Origin: Allocatelliglobosispora scoriae
GTDB lineage: Bacteria; Actinomycetota; Actinomycetes; Mycobacteriales; Micromonosporaceae
NCBI RefSeq assembly: GCF_014204945.1
Contig: NZ_JACHMN010000003.1
Coordinates: forward strand, 806,001 to 870,000
Reading direction: 5' to 3'
DNA length: 64,000 nt
Below the pieces are notes generated by a model that was given only the letters and a program-made list of their open reading frames with translations, was not told the DNA's origin and did not search any database. Each line of letters begins with the position of its first letter. The first letter of the stretch is position 1. The position numbers and the translations under genes are program-made. Of this stretch, positions 1 through 9,082 are shown in pieces.

Positions 1-3000
1 CCCGAACCCAGGGTGACCGTCGTCGTGCCGGTCCCCGTCACCGTGAAGGCGAAGGAGTAGGGCTCGCCGACCGTGCCCGCCGGCGGGGTGCCGGTGATGG
101 TGGGCTTGACGCCGAGGTCGATGCCGACCAGGACCGGGTCGTGGTCGCTGGTGCGGAAGCGGTCCGGCGCGTAGAGCGAGGCGATCTGGCCCGCGGTCTT
201 GAAATCGGTGTTGTAGTCCAGCACCGACGGCTCGTCCGCGTTGTGGTGCGCGTCCCCGGCACCGGTGATCTGCGCCGTCAGCGAGCTCGACGACAGCGCG
301 TAGTCGAGGTAGCCCCACTGCGCGTCGAAGACGTACGAGTAGGCCTCCTGGCCGTGGTAGGCCTTGACGAGGTTGGTGTACCCGGCGGCCTCGATCACCG
401 CGATGGGGTCCTCGCCCGCGTAGGAGTTGAGGTCGCCGACGATCAGGACATCCGGGTCACCGGAGCCCGGCACGACGGTGCCGTTGATCCAGCTGACCAG
501 CTCGGTGGCCTGAGCGGTACGCCGGACGTTCCAGCAGCTCTGACCGTCGCCCTGGTCGGTGTCGGGCCCGGAGGTCGGGCAGGACCCCTTCGACTTGAAG
601 TGGTTGGCGATCAGCGAGAACTTCGCGCCGGAAGCCGTCTGGAAGGTCTGCGCCACCGGCCGCCGCTCGAAGATGCTGTTCTGGTCGGCGAAGGTGGCAC
701 CGGCCACCGGCTGCACCGAGGCGGTGCGGTAGAGGATGCCGGAGCGGATGGCGTCGGTGCCCGCCGAGTCGACGATGCCCGTCGCGGCGTCGGGGTTGAC
801 GAACGCCCAGGCGCCCGGCCCGTCCACCGCGTTGAGCGCGTCCGTCAGAGCCTGCACCGCGCTCGTCGAGCCGTAGCCGTCGTTCTCGATCTCCATGTAG
901 CCGATGACATCGGCGTCGAGGAACCGCAGCGAGGCGACCTCCTTGGCGAGCTGGCGCTGGTACTCCACGTCGCTCGTCGCGCCGCGGCAGTCCGTCGTGC
1001 CGCCCTGCGTACCCAGCTTGCACCCGGTGTAGGTGTTGAAGAAGTTGAGCAGGTTGGCACCCGCCACCTTCACGCCACCGGTGCCCACGGCGGGAGCCGC
1101 CGTCGGGCGCGGGTTGCCCTCGTCGATGACGGCCGTGCCGCCGAGCGCGCCGAGCGGGCGCAGCCGGTAGGCGTTGCCGCTCGCCGCGTTGCCGGCCCAG
1201 GTGAAGGTGAGTACGCCCACCGGCGCCGCGATCGTGTCGCCGCCGCGCACCGTGTTCGCCGCCGAGAGCGGCTGACCGGCCCGGCCGAAGACGATCGGGT
1301 CCGGGTTCTGCGCCTGGTTCACGTCATCCAGGATGATCTTGTTGAGGTTGTTGGCCGCCTGGGCAGCCGCGACGGCCGCCGTGTCGGTGGCCCGGATGTC
1401 GGCGGTCGGCTGGCGCAGCCGGTCACCGGAGGAGAGCACGAGCTGCCCGAAGCGGCCGAGCTGGAAGTGCTCGGTCACGATCAGCGTCTGGTCGAAGCGC
1501 ACCAGCATGCTCTCGTAGCGCTCCAGGTCGTCCGCGGTGGCCCGGGGCAGGGTCACGTTGGTCGGCGCGACCGCCGCCTGGGTGCCGCAGGGCGACACAC
1601 CGGCCGGCGAGGTGGTGAGCTGGGTCTGGCCCTGGAACTCCGAGACCGGACCGGTCACCTCGACCACATCGCCGTTGGCGACGAGGTTGCCGCCGTTGTC
1701 GAAGACGAAGATGCCGTCCGAGGTCGCCGGGTCGCCGTCGCCCGCGTCCTGGAGGTAGAAGCCCCGCAGCGCCGGGCTCGCCCCCTCGTAGTCGCCGACG
1801 ACCGTGCCCCGGACCGTGACGGTCTGACCGGCCACCGGGCTGGTCTCGCCGGTGCCCTGGACCGAGCCGATGGTGGCGACGGCGCCGGTGCAGGCGGGCG
1901 GGGAGCCCACCGAGACGGTGGCGCTGGTCGACTTGCGCAGCACGGTCGGCTGCTCCTTGGCGATCACGCCGTCGCCGTAGAGGACGGTGTCACCGGAGTC
2001 GGTGAGCACCTGCACGGTGGACGTGTTGAGCAGCGGGTTCGGCACCTCGACGATGCTCTCCGGCTTGCCCGGAGCGGCGGCGGTGTCGAGCGAGCCGGAC
2101 CGCAGCACCGGCTGGTGGGCGCTGTCGCCGTCCCAGCTGTAGAAGCGGAATTCGCCCGCGGCACCGGTCCCGGCGTCGGTCGGGCCGGCGATGATGACGT
2201 ACTGGTTGGCGGCGTTGCGACGGAGCTCGCGGACGCCCTTGCCGGCCAGGTCCCAGCTGAGCGGGGTGCCGAAGGCCGCCGTGACGCCGGTGGTCGGGTT
2301 GCCCGCGACGAGCGCGGCGATGTTGGTGACCGGTACGACGATCGCCTTGCCGCCGGTGGCGAGCGGCCCCCGGAAGCCGAGCAGCAGCGTCGTGCCGTCC
2401 GGTGCGAACTCGGCGGCCTCGATGTTGAAGCCGCTGGGGCCGCCGACGCCGTCGCCCTCGGGCGCCCGGGTGGCCGCCGCGGCGAGGCCGAGCACGTTGC
2501 CGTTGGCGGTGTCCCACGCGATCAGGTCGTCGCGCAGGTGCTGGTAGCTGCCGCCGAGCGCGATCGTCGTCGCCGTCCCGGTGCCGGTCACCGTGGTGGC
2601 GAAGAGCTCCTGGCGGTTGAGGCGGGTGTTGCCCGAGGAGTTCTGCCCCTGCGAGCCGACCCAGTAGATCGTGTTGCCCGAGCGGGCCGCCGCCTCGATG
2701 TCGATCTCGCGGGTGACGTTGGCGTCGCGCAGGGCCAGCCCGGCCGCGCGCACGTCGAAGGTGGCCGCCGGGTAGCGGGAGTGGTCCCGGTCGTAGACCC
2801 GCAGCACGTTCGTCTCGTCGTCGGCCACGATCATCGCGCCGTCACCGAGGTCGACCGCGGTGCTCGCGTCGCTCGCGCCGTAGTGGTTGTGGGTTCCGGC
2901 GGGCAGCGCCGCCGAGACCGCCACCGGGAAGCTGGTGCTCGCGGTGAGGTCGCCGTCGGAGACGGTCACGGTGAGCGTGGCCTTGCCGACCCCGACCGGG

Positions 3001-4574
3001 TTGACCGTCAGGGTGCGGGTCGCGCCCGTGCCGGTGGTGCCGCCCGTCGCGACCGCCGCGTTGCTGGAGGTCACCGCCACGGTGAGGCTCGCGATCGGGC
3101 TCTCGGCGTCGGTGACCGTCACCGTACGCAGGGCCGGCGGGTTGTCCGGGTCGCCGATCGTCACGGCGAGGTCCTCGACCGGCGCGGGGCTGATGCCCGG
3201 TGCGGTGTTGGGCGTCGCGGAGACGGTCACGGTGGCGGTGGCGCTGTCGACCTGGCCGCCGGGTCCGGTGACCCGCACCCAGAACGAGACGGTCGAGGTG
3301 AGCGCCGGGGTGGTGTAGGACGGCGAGGTGGCGCCGCCGATCGGGTTGCCGGTGTCACCGGCACTGCCCGCGTACCACTGGTAGGTGAGCGGGCCCGTGC
3401 CCGTGGCGGTGACCGACAGGGTCGTCGTGGTCCCGGTCGGGATGGTGACGTCCTGCGGCTGCGCGGTGATCGAGGGAGCCACCGTCGCGGCCGACGGGGC
3501 GAAGGCCACGCCGCGCAGGGCGGTGTTGGCGGCGGCCGTCAGCAGCACCGTGCCGGTCGCGGCGATCGGCGCGTTGAAGGCGGCGGTGTCCTCGACCTTG
3601 ACGAGCTGCGTGCCGGTGGCGCTCGTGGTGGCGTAGAGCGTGACGGTGGAGCCGGTGATCGAGCCGGTCACGCCGCGCGCGCCGCTGGCACCCGGGCGGA
3701 AGTTGCCGCGGGCGGTCCACGCCGTGCCGTCGAAGGAGTATTTGACGATGCCCCCGTTGGGGCTGCCCGAGTCGTCGGCCACGTAGAGCGTGTCCACTCC
3801 GGGCACGCCGGGGTCGCGGTCCAGAGCCGTGAAGGTGTACGGGCTGGTCACCCCCGTCACCAGCGACGGAACCTGCCCGCCGCTAATCGGCAGGCCGGAC
3901 CCGACGGCGTAGACGCCGGTCGGCGCGCTGCCCGTCGAGGCGTAGAGCTGGCCACCGGCGATGCCGACGGCGCGGATGTTGGTCGGCGCCGCGCTGTTGA
4001 TCTGCGTCGAGGCACCGGTGCTGCCGAGGGCGGCGAGCCGGACACCGCCGTTGGCGCCGACCGCCCAGAAGCGGGAGCCGTCGTCGCTGACGACGCCCCG
4101 GATGTTGTTGCCGCTGAACGTGTCGGTGATCGCCGTCGAGGTGTTGACGGTGGCGCTCGCATCCACCCGACCCGCGACGCGGGCGACGGTGGCGGTGCTG
4201 GTGCCGGCGACGGCTGCCGTACCGGGGTCGGTGTCGTAGCCGCCGAGCGTCAGGAAGTGGCCGTCGGCGGAGAGCGTCAGCGTCCCCTCCGAGGTCGCCG
4301 ACCCGCTCAACGTCAGCCGGCGGTTGGCGCCGACGGTCGCGGTGGGCATCGGCACGGAGCGGACCAGGGTGCCGGACGGGGTGAACTCGTCCAGGAAGAC
4401 CGGGGTCGCCGCGCTGCTCAGAGCGCCGCTGCCGTCACCGACCCGGAGAACCACGAGGTTGCCGGGGGTGAAGTCGGCTGCGGCTGCCGGCAGCGAGCCG
4501 AACGTCGCGGCGGCTGGGATCACCAGTATCGCCGCAAGGGAGCGGATGAGATTTCGGCGGAGCCTGTGACGCAC
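1..4574 (-). CDS. ExeM/NucH-type secreted endonuclease/phosphodiesterase (3' end outside window)
   Basis: Secreted multidomain nuclease, at least 1,524 residues, running off the left edge of the window. The GTG start at 4574 has a good ribosome site (GGAGG about 7 bases upstream) and opens a signal peptide with an Arg-rich N-terminus, a hydrophobic stretch and a likely cut after LPAAAA (about residue 33). A repetitive beta-rich region follows, with an Ig-like/PKD-like segment around residues 360-450 and an OB-like segment around 900-1000. The C-terminal endonuclease/exonuclease/phosphatase domain carries EIENDG (about 1228), ANHFKSKG (about 1321), GDLNSYAGEDP (about 1380) and SDHDPV (about 1476), the expected metal-binding and catalytic motifs. 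Another putative Ig domain begins before the edge. The family degrades extracellular DNA, often for phosphate; a PhoX gene lies elsewhere in the window. Large opposite-strand reading frames here are GC-bias shadows. Confidence 0.9.
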   Translation of the reverse strand, partial: MRHRLRRNLIRSLAAILVIPAAATFGSLPAAAADFTPGNLVVLRVGDGSGALSSAATPVFLDEFTPSGTLVRSVPMPTATVGANRRLTLSGSATSEGTLTLSADGHFLTLGGYDTDPGTAAVAGTSTATVARVAGRVDASATVNTSTAITDTFSGNNIRGVVSDDGSRFWAVGANGGVRLAALGSTGASTQINSAAPTNIRAVGIAGGQLYASTGSAPTGVYAVGSGLPISGGQVPSLVTGVTSPYTFTALDRDPGVPGVDTLYVADDSGSPNGGIVKYSFDGTAWTARGNFRPGASGARGVTGSITGSTVTLYATTSATGTQLVKVEDTAAFNAPIAATGTVLLTAAANTALRGVAFAPSAATVAPSITAQPQDVTIPTGTTTTLSVTATGTGPLTYQWYAGSAGDTGNPIGGATSPSYTTPALTSTVSFWVRVTGPGGQVDSATATVTVSATPNTAPGISPAPVEDLAVTIGDPDNPPALRTVTVTDAESPIASLTVAVTSSNAAVATGGTTGTGATRTLTVNPVGVGKATLTVTVSDGDLTASTSFPVAVSAALPAGTHNHYGASDASTAVDLGDGAMIVADDETNVLRVYDRDHSRYPAATFDVRAAGLALRDANVTREIDIEAAARSGNTIYWVGSQGQNSSGNTRLNRQELFATTVTGTGTATTIALGGSYQHLRDDLIAWDTANGNVLGLAAAATRAPEGDGVGGPSGFNIEAAEFAPDGTTLLLGFRGPLATGGKAIVVPVTNIAALVAGNPTTGVTAAFGTPLSWDLAGKGVRELRRNAANQYVIIAGPTDAGTGAAGEFRFYSWDGDSAHQPVLRSGSLDTAAAPGKPESIVEVPNPLLNTSTVQVLTDSGDTVLYGDGVIAKEQPTVLRKSTSATVSVGSPPACTGAVATIGSVQGTGETSPVAGQTVTVRGTVVGDYEGASPALRGFYLQDAGDGDPATSDGIFVFDNGGNLVANGDVVEVTGPVSEFQGQTQLTTSPAGVSPCGTQAAVAPTNVTLPRATADDLERYESMLVRFDQTLIVTEHFQLGRFGQLVLSSGDRLRQPTADIRATDTAAVAAAQAANNLNKIILDDVNQAQNPDPIVFGRAGQPLSAANTVRGGDTIAAPVGVLTFTWAGNAASGNAYRLRPLGALGGTAVIDEGNPRPTAAPAVGTGGVKVAGANLLNFFNTYTGCKLGTQGGTTDCRGATSDVEYQRQLAKEVASLRFLDADVIGYMEIENDGYGSTSAVQALTDALNAVDGPGAWAFVNPDAATGIVDSAGTDAIRSGILYRTASVQPVAGATFADQNSIFERRPVAQTFQTASGAKFSLIANHFKSKGSCPTSGPDTDQGDGQSCWNVRRTAQATELVSWINGTVVPGSGDPDVLIVGDLNSYAGEDPIAVIEAAGYTNLVKAYHGQEAYSYVFDAQWGYLDYALSSSSLTAQITGAGDAHHNADEPSVLDYNTDFKTAGQIASLYAPDRFRTSDHDPVLVGIDLGVKPTITGTPPAGTVGEPYSFAFTVTGTGTTTVTLGS

Positions 4575-4794
4575 GGGGATTACCTCCGTTGGAGGAAGGG
4601 CGGGGGCTAGGGCATGGTGAAGCCCGATCCCCGTCACGTTAGGCGTCCGGGCCCTGCCGACCAAGCGTGGCGCGGCAGGATTCAGCCGATCGCCATCAGC
4701 CGGTCAGCCATCCTTCACCCGCCCCGATCTGCGGTTTTCCCCTTACCCCCGCCCGATGTGCGCCGGTTGTGCACACATGTTGATATGCGAATAT

Positions 4795-5259
4795 CTAGCT
4801 GATCGGCGGAGGGCTGGGGTGCCGCAGGGTGAAGGCGTGCTCGGTCGGTCCGTGCTGCTCCAGATGGGCCAGCCGATCGGCCGCCTCGGCGAGGTCGGGG
4901 ATGTGGCCGACCGGGACCCACCAGAGCACGAGGTGCCCGGTGATGTTCTCGTGATCGAGCCATTCGCGGCGGCGGCGCAGATAGTCCAGGTGTCCGCTGT
5001 TGTAGGTGTAGTCGCGCAGCGACTCGACCGTCTCCCAGACCGACATGTTGACGATGACGTTGTCGCCGAAGGGCGTGACGATGTCGATCGCACCCTGCTC
5101 GGCCTCGCCGATGAGGCGCCACACGTAGCCGGGGCTCGACTCCGCGAGGTCGTTCAGCGGCGCGAGGCCGTCGAGGAAGGATCGGAACCGGGGTGAATCG
5201 ATCGGGAAGCGGGCGCGGGCGATGTTGAGCTGGGCGAGGTGGTGGGCCATGCCGGTCAT
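4795..5259 (-). CDS. DUF3291 domain-containing protein
   Basis: A 154-residue protein with the DUF3291 pattern: an N-terminal strand (HLAQLNIARAR), a central VNMSVWETVESLRDYTY segment and a late LVLWWVPVGHIP segment. The fold is a dimeric alpha/beta barrel related to antibiotic-biosynthesis monooxygenases; no catalytic residues are assigned and the function is unknown. No clear ribosome site precedes ATG 5259, and the second Met four codons later is a possible start. It lies 12 bases downstream of the SufR-like regulator on the same strand, so the two are probably co-transcribed. Confidence 0.75.
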   Translation of the reverse strand: MTGMAHHLAQLNIARARFPIDSPRFRSFLDGLAPLNDLAESSPGYVWRLIGEAEQGAIDIVTPFGDNVIVNMSVWETVESLRDYTYNSGHLDYLRRRREWLDHENITGHLVLWWVPVGHIPDLAEAADRLAHLEQHGPTEHAFTLRHPSPPPIS

Positions 5260-5271
5260 GTTAAAACAACA

Positions 5272-5919
5272 CTAGTTAGTTTTAGACTTCAGGGTCACGC
5301 AGCAGCGGCCCGGTGCCGGGTCCAGGCGCGCCTCGCCGGGCCAGCCGGCGCCCTCGGTGATGCCCTCCAGCAGGGCCAGGTTCATGCCGCAGATCAACGG
5401 GGGGAACTCCCGGGCGGCCGCCGCGAAGGGGCAGTTGCGCAGCGTGATCGTGCCGTCGGGGGCGGTGCTGGGTGCGTACCCCCGCTGAGTGAGGAACTCG
5501 ACCCGGTCGGCGCCGGGACCGGCCGCACGGCCCGCGACCACCCCCTGGACCCGGGCCACCGCGACCGCGACCAGGTCCGCCCCCGCGCGGTCGAGCGCCT
5601 CCGCGAGCAGGACCGAGAGATCGCCATAGGTACGCGGCGGCAGGCCGACGGCGATCTCGCCCGGCGCGATCCGGTAGTGCTTGGCCGGGCGCCCGGCACC
5701 GGGACCCGAGCGGCCCTCGGGCCGGGCGAAGCTCACCTCGACCAGGCCCACCTCGGCGAGTTTGTCCAGGTGGAAGGCGGCGAGCGTGCGCCCGATGCCG
5801 AGTGCCGCGGCGACCTCGTCCCGGCCGATCGGCCCATCGGCCCGGGTGAGCAACTCGTAGGCCCGCCGTCGGGTCGGGTCCGTCAGCGAGCCGATCGCCG
5901 CCACCTGAGCATCGTCCAT
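5272..5919 (-). CDS. SufR-like helix-turn-helix regulator with C-terminal cysteines
   Basis: A 215-residue regulator. Residues 1-70 form a winged helix (LTDPTRRRAYELL, then GRDEVAAALGIGRTLAAFHL) followed by a wing with Arg/Gly-rich RPEGRSGPGAGRPAKHY. The C-terminal half has cysteines in NCPF, LICGMN and GRCCV, the arrangement seen in SufR-type repressors, where such cysteines hold an Fe-S cluster. Cluster binding here is inference. There is no suf operon beside it; its neighbours are a methyltransferase 15 bases upstream and the DUF3291 gene 12 bases downstream, all on one strand, so it probably controls its own small operon in response to redox or metal state. Confidence 0.75.
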   Translation of the reverse strand: MDDAQVAAIGSLTDPTRRRAYELLTRADGPIGRDEVAAALGIGRTLAAFHLDKLAEVGLVEVSFARPEGRSGPGAGRPAKHYRIAPGEIAVGLPPRTYGDLSVLLAEALDRAGADLVAVAVARVQGVVAGRAAGPGADRVEFLTQRGYAPSTAPDGTITLRNCPFAAAAREFPPLICGMNLALLEGITEGAGWPGEARLDPAPGRCCVTLKSKTN

Positions 5920-5934
5920 GCTCGGATTCTATCG

Positions 5935-6720
5935 TCAACGCCTGTTATCTAAAGCACGACTGACGAGGTGGAAGAAGCGCGCGATCAGGGGATAGGGCAT
6001 GAGGTCGGCGAGGCGGAGTTCGAGGCGCTCCAGATCGGCGAAGAAGGCCGGGTCGTGCTTGCGCTCGTTGTCGTTGATCAGGTCGCTCACGGCGCGGATG
6101 CCGTAATGCCCTTCGGCGCGGTGGCCCAGCGGAGCCAGCCACTCCAGGACCTGGCCGGCGGTGTAGGGCCGCAGGTTCGTCTCGAACGTGCCCGCCCGCG
6201 CCTGCTCGGCGTCGACCGCGGCGAGCCCGGCCGCCGGATCGAGCTCCATCGTCGCCTTGCGCAGCGGGATGGCGTGCTTGTTGATGGCGATGACCGAGAG
6301 CAGCCCGCCCGGGCGCAGCGCGGCCGCGGCTGTGGCGAGGGTGGCGGCGGGATCGGGCGAATACTGGATCAGGTTGTGGCACAGCACCAGGTCGAAGGTC
6401 TCCGCGCTGGTGAAGCCGTCGACATCGGCCTGCTGGACCGTGAGCCGGTCGCTCAGCCCGGCGGCGGCGAACTCCTGCTCGGCGCCGGCGAGCATCTCGG
6501 CCGAATAGTCCACGATGGACACCCGGTGCCCCGATCGGGCCAGCCGGATCGCGTCTGCTCCGTCCCCGCCGCCGAGGTCGAGCACCCGCAGCGGCGCCTC
6601 GCCGAGGTGGCGGGCGAGGTTCGCCTCCGCCTGGCCGTAGCGCAGCCGCCCCCAGGGTGCGTTGCGCAGATCCTGCCACCGGCTCATGCCGGCGTCGAAC
6701 GTCTCACTCGGTTCTGGCAT
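5935..6720 (-). CDS. class I SAM-dependent methyltransferase, SmtA/CmoM-like
   Basis: About 261 residues. The SAM motif I is VLDLGGGDGADAIRLA, with an acidic motif II (SIVDYSAEML) and a motif IV region DLVLCHNLIQYSPDP. The overall pattern, including LRPGGLLSVIAINKHA and the late GIRAVSDLI segment, resembles SmtA/CmoM (tRNA carboxymethoxyuridine methyltransferase) proteins of Gram-negatives. A tRNA substrate is not certain in an actinomycete; a small-molecule substrate is equally possible. ATG at 6720 is chosen over the GTG at 6723 because the GGGGTG stretch lies just ahead. First gene of a likely operon with the SufR-like regulator and DUF3291, and divergent from the FGE-like operon. Confidence 0.8.
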   Translation of the reverse strand: MPEPSETFDAGMSRWQDLRNAPWGRLRYGQAEANLARHLGEAPLRVLDLGGGDGADAIRLARSGHRVSIVDYSAEMLAGAEQEFAAAGLSDRLTVQQADVDGFTSAETFDLVLCHNLIQYSPDPAATLATAAAALRPGGLLSVIAINKHAIPLRKATMELDPAAGLAAVDAEQARAGTFETNLRPYTAGQVLEWLAPLGHRAEGHYGIRAVSDLINDNERKHDPAFFADLERLELRLADLMPYPLIARFFHLVSRALDNRR

Positions 6721-6860
6721 CACCCCAATCTATGCGGCGGCGTGAGCCTGTCCGCCCTGCCTGTGGCCCTCGCCACGGCCTTTGCGCAAGCGCGAGTACG
6801 TCCCGCCATTTGGTCAATGCATAGTCTCGTGTCAATGGATAACCCCGTGAGGTGGTTCGG

Positions 6861-7727
6861 ATGACAGGACAGATGATCCGGATATCCGGTGGCGCGTTCC
6901 TGCAGGGGTCGCCGCCCTGGTTGCTCGACTGGCTCGACCGCCAGGACCAGACCCTGCCCCGGGAGTGGTTCGCCGATGAGACACCGCAGGTCGGCAGGTC
7001 CATCGAGCCCTACTGGCTGGACCGCTACCCCGTCACCGTCGGCGAGTTCGACGAGTTCGTCCGGGAGACCGGCTACGTCACCGACGCCGAGCGCCTCGGC
7101 TTCGGGCTCGTCTACGGCGAGGGGTCCTGGGAGGAACGGGCCGGTGCCTGCTGGCACGCGCCCGGCGGGACGGGCAGCGGTAAGGACGGCTTCACCGACC
7201 ATCCCGTCGTGCACGTGTCGTGGAACGACGCCACCGCATACGCCGCGTGGGCGGGCAAACGGCTGCCGACGGAGCCGGAGTGGGAGTTCGCGGCCCGGGG
7301 CAGCGGCTTCCGGATCTGGCCGTGGGGCGACGACTGGGACCCCGGCCTCGCCAACACCGCGGAGTACTACGCCGGTGCGCTCACCTCGCTCGACGCCTGG
7401 AAGACGTGGTGGAAGGCGACCTACGCAGCCGACGGGCCGCTGCCGAGAACGACGCCCGTCGGCTCCTTCTCGGATCGCGGCGACAGCGTCTTCGGCTGCG
7501 GCGACATGGCGGGCAACGTCTACGAGTGGACGTCGACGGTCTCCGAGCTCTACGCCGAGGACGCGACCTGCGATCCGGCCGTGCGGATGGCGCTGGGCCG
7601 TTACCGGGTGATCCGCGGCGGGTCCTGGATGAACTTCCGCTATCAGGTCCGCTGCAGCGAGCGCATGCACGGCGACCCCAGCGGGTGGTCCAGCTTCGCG
7701 GTCGGCTTCCGCTGCGCCCGCGACTGA
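6861..7727 (+). CDS. FGE/SUMF1-fold protein lacking the catalytic cysteine pair
   Basis: A 288-residue protein with the formylglycine-generating-enzyme fold: [17 protein letters not shown] near the N-terminus, [44 protein letters not shown] and a final RGGSWMNF...GFRC. In true FGEs the stretch after GGS contains the copper-binding cysteine pair (LC..SYC). Here it reads [16 protein letters not shown], so sulfatase-activating chemistry is unlikely. Relatives without the pair include EgtB-like non-heme iron enzymes and non-catalytic paralogs. ATG 6861 is chosen because GTGAGGTGG lies 6 bases upstream; an in-frame GTG sits at 6852. It is first in an apparent operon with a MoaD-like protein (17-base gap) and a quinone oxidoreductase. 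Confidence 0.85.
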   Translation: MTGQMIRISGGAFLQGSPPWLLDWLDRQDQTLPREWFADETPQVGRSIEPYWLDRYPVTVGEFDEFVRETGYVTDAERLGFGLVYGEGSWEERAGACWHAPGGTGSGKDGFTDHPVVHVSWNDATAYAAWAGKRLPTEPEWEFAARGSGFRIWPWGDDWDPGLANTAEYYAGALTSLDAWKTWWKATYAADGPLPRTTPVGSFSDRGDSVFGCGDMAGNVYEWTSTVSELYAEDATCDPAVRMALGRYRVIRGGSWMNFRYQVRCSERMHGDPSGWSSFAVGFRCARD

Positions 7728-7744
7728 AATCATTTGGAGGTACG

Positions 7745-8011
7745 GTGGTAAAGATCATCTTGCCCGCAGGATGGACCGAGGGACGGCGCACTGTCTTCGA
7801 GAGCGCCGACGGCCCGCTATCCGATGTCATCAAGGCGTTCGCGGCCGCCTACCCGGCCTACCGGCACCGGGTGCTCGGCCCCGATGACGAGCCGCTCACC
7901 TATGTCAACTTCTGCGTCGACGACGACATCGTGCCCCGGCACCTGCGGGCGACGACCGTGGTCGAGGCGGGCGCCACGATCACGGTGATGCCGCCGATGG
8001 CGGGGGGCTGA
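7745..8011 (+). CDS. MoaD/ThiS-family ubiquitin-like sulfur carrier
   Basis: An 88-residue protein starting at GTG 7745, with GGAGG 4 bases upstream. It has the beta-grasp pattern of MoaD: N-terminal VVKIILPAGW strand, a helix LSDVIKAFAAAYP, the VNFCVDDDIVPRHL segment, and a C-terminal TVMPPMAGG ending in the Gly-Gly needed for adenylation and thiocarboxylation. No E1-like MoeB/ThiF gene lies in the window, so activation must come from elsewhere. It sits between the FGE-fold gene and a quinone oxidoreductase (3-base gap), suggesting it delivers sulfur to, or is used by, one of them; that link is inference. Confidence 0.85.
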   Translation: MVKIILPAGWTEGRRTVFESADGPLSDVIKAFAAAYPAYRHRVLGPDDEPLTYVNFCVDDDIVPRHLRATTVVEAGATITVMPPMAGG

Positions 8012-8014
8012 GCG

Positions 8015-8992
8015 GTGCTCGACCGTGTCGTCTTCGAGGGGCATGGGCCGCCGGCCGTCATGCGGGTGGTGCACGAGGACCTGCTGCCCTCACCGGGCGA
8101 CGACGAGGTCCTCGTCCGGGTCGCCTACGCCGGCGTCAACTTCCTCGACCTGTACCAGCGCTCGGGGGCGTACACCGTGCGATTCCCCTTCACGCCGGGG
8201 ATCGAGGGCAGCGGCGTCGTCGTGGCGGCCGGTGCCGGGGTCACCGGCGTAGCGGAGGGCGACCGGGTCGCCTGGGCGGGCGCACCCGGCTCCTACGCCA
8301 GCCACTGCCTCATCCCGGCGGACCGGATCATCCCGGTCCCGGCCGGTGTCGGGCTCGCCGACGCGGCCACCGTCCTCATCCAGGGGATGACCGCGCACTT
8401 CCTCGCCGCCGACGTGGTGCCGCTGCGCGCGGGCGACATCTGCCTCGTGCACGCCGCCGCCGGTGGTGTCGGCGGGCTGCTCACCCAGTTCGCCGCGCTG
8501 CGCGGTGCGACGGTGATCGGCACGGTGTCGAGCGAGGCGAAGGTCGCGACGGCGCTCGCGGCCGGGGCCGAGCACGTCATCGACTACGGCCGGGAGGACT
8601 TCGCCGAGCGGGTCCGGGAGATCACCGGCGGTCGCGGGGTGGACGTGGTCTACGACGCGGTCGGCCAGGAGACCTTCGAACGAGGGCTGGCGAGCCTGCG
8701 TCCCCGCGGTACGTTCGTACTATATGGACAGACGGGCGGTGCCGTCGGCGCGGTCGATCCGCAGGCGCTCAACGCGAAGGGCTCGCTCTTCTTCACCAAG
8801 GCGTCGCTGAGCCACTACGACCGGACCCGTGCGGCGATGCTGGAACGGGCGGCGGAGGTCTTCGAGCACGTCATGGACGGGCGGTTGCGGCTGCGGGTCC
8901 ACGGGACCTATTCGCTGGAGCAGGCGGTCGCGGCGCACGAGGCGCTGGAGGCGCGAACCGTGATCGGCAAGGTGCTCCTGCAGCCGTCCTAG
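8015..8992 (+). CDS. NADPH:quinone oxidoreductase, zinc-independent MDR family
   Basis: A 325-residue medium-chain reductase starting at GTG 8015, 3 bases after the MoaD-like gene. The N-terminal GroES-like half contains VAYAGVNFLDLYQRSG and TPGIEGSGVV; the Rossmann half has the dinucleotide motif HAAAGGVGGLLTQFA and a GRGVDVVYDAVG segment. There is no structural zinc lobe, matching the QOR/zeta-crystallin branch. It is probably a soluble NADPH-dependent reductase of quinones or other enones. As third gene of the FGE-fold / MoaD-like / QOR operon it may provide the reductive step of that system. Confidence 0.88.
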   Translation: MLDRVVFEGHGPPAVMRVVHEDLLPSPGDDEVLVRVAYAGVNFLDLYQRSGAYTVRFPFTPGIEGSGVVVAAGAGVTGVAEGDRVAWAGAPGSYASHCLIPADRIIPVPAGVGLADAATVLIQGMTAHFLAADVVPLRAGDICLVHAAAGGVGGLLTQFAALRGATVIGTVSSEAKVATALAAGAEHVIDYGREDFAERVREITGGRGVDVVYDAVGQETFERGLASLRPRGTFVLYGQTGGAVGAVDPQALNAKGSLFFTKASLSHYDRTRAAMLERAAEVFEHVMDGRLRLRVHGTYSLEQAVAAHEALEARTVIGKVLLQPS

Positions 8993-9002
8993 ACCGGCCG
9001 GA

Positions 9003-9039
9003 CTGGTCGGCGCGACACTTCCAGGGTCGCGCCGACCAG
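9003..9039 (+). terminator. hairpin terminator after the quinone reductase operon
   Basis: A perfect 14-base stem (CTGGTCGGCGCGAC with its complement) around a 9-base loop begins 11 bases after the QOR stop. There is no U-tract, as is usual for actinomycete terminators. Confidence 0.7.
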
Positions 9040-9082
9040 CGTGAGCGCGCTCGCCGATGCCGATGCCGGGCTCGCGCGCCCA

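Noticed and set aside
141-4610. A 1,489-codon open frame on the plus strand
   Set aside because: It is the GC-bias shadow of the secreted nuclease on the minus strand; the translation is Arg/Gly/Val-rich without any domain.
6861-7727. Annotation as a sulfatase-activating formylglycine-generating enzyme
   Set aside because: The cysteine pair required for that chemistry is absent, and no sulfatase is in the window.
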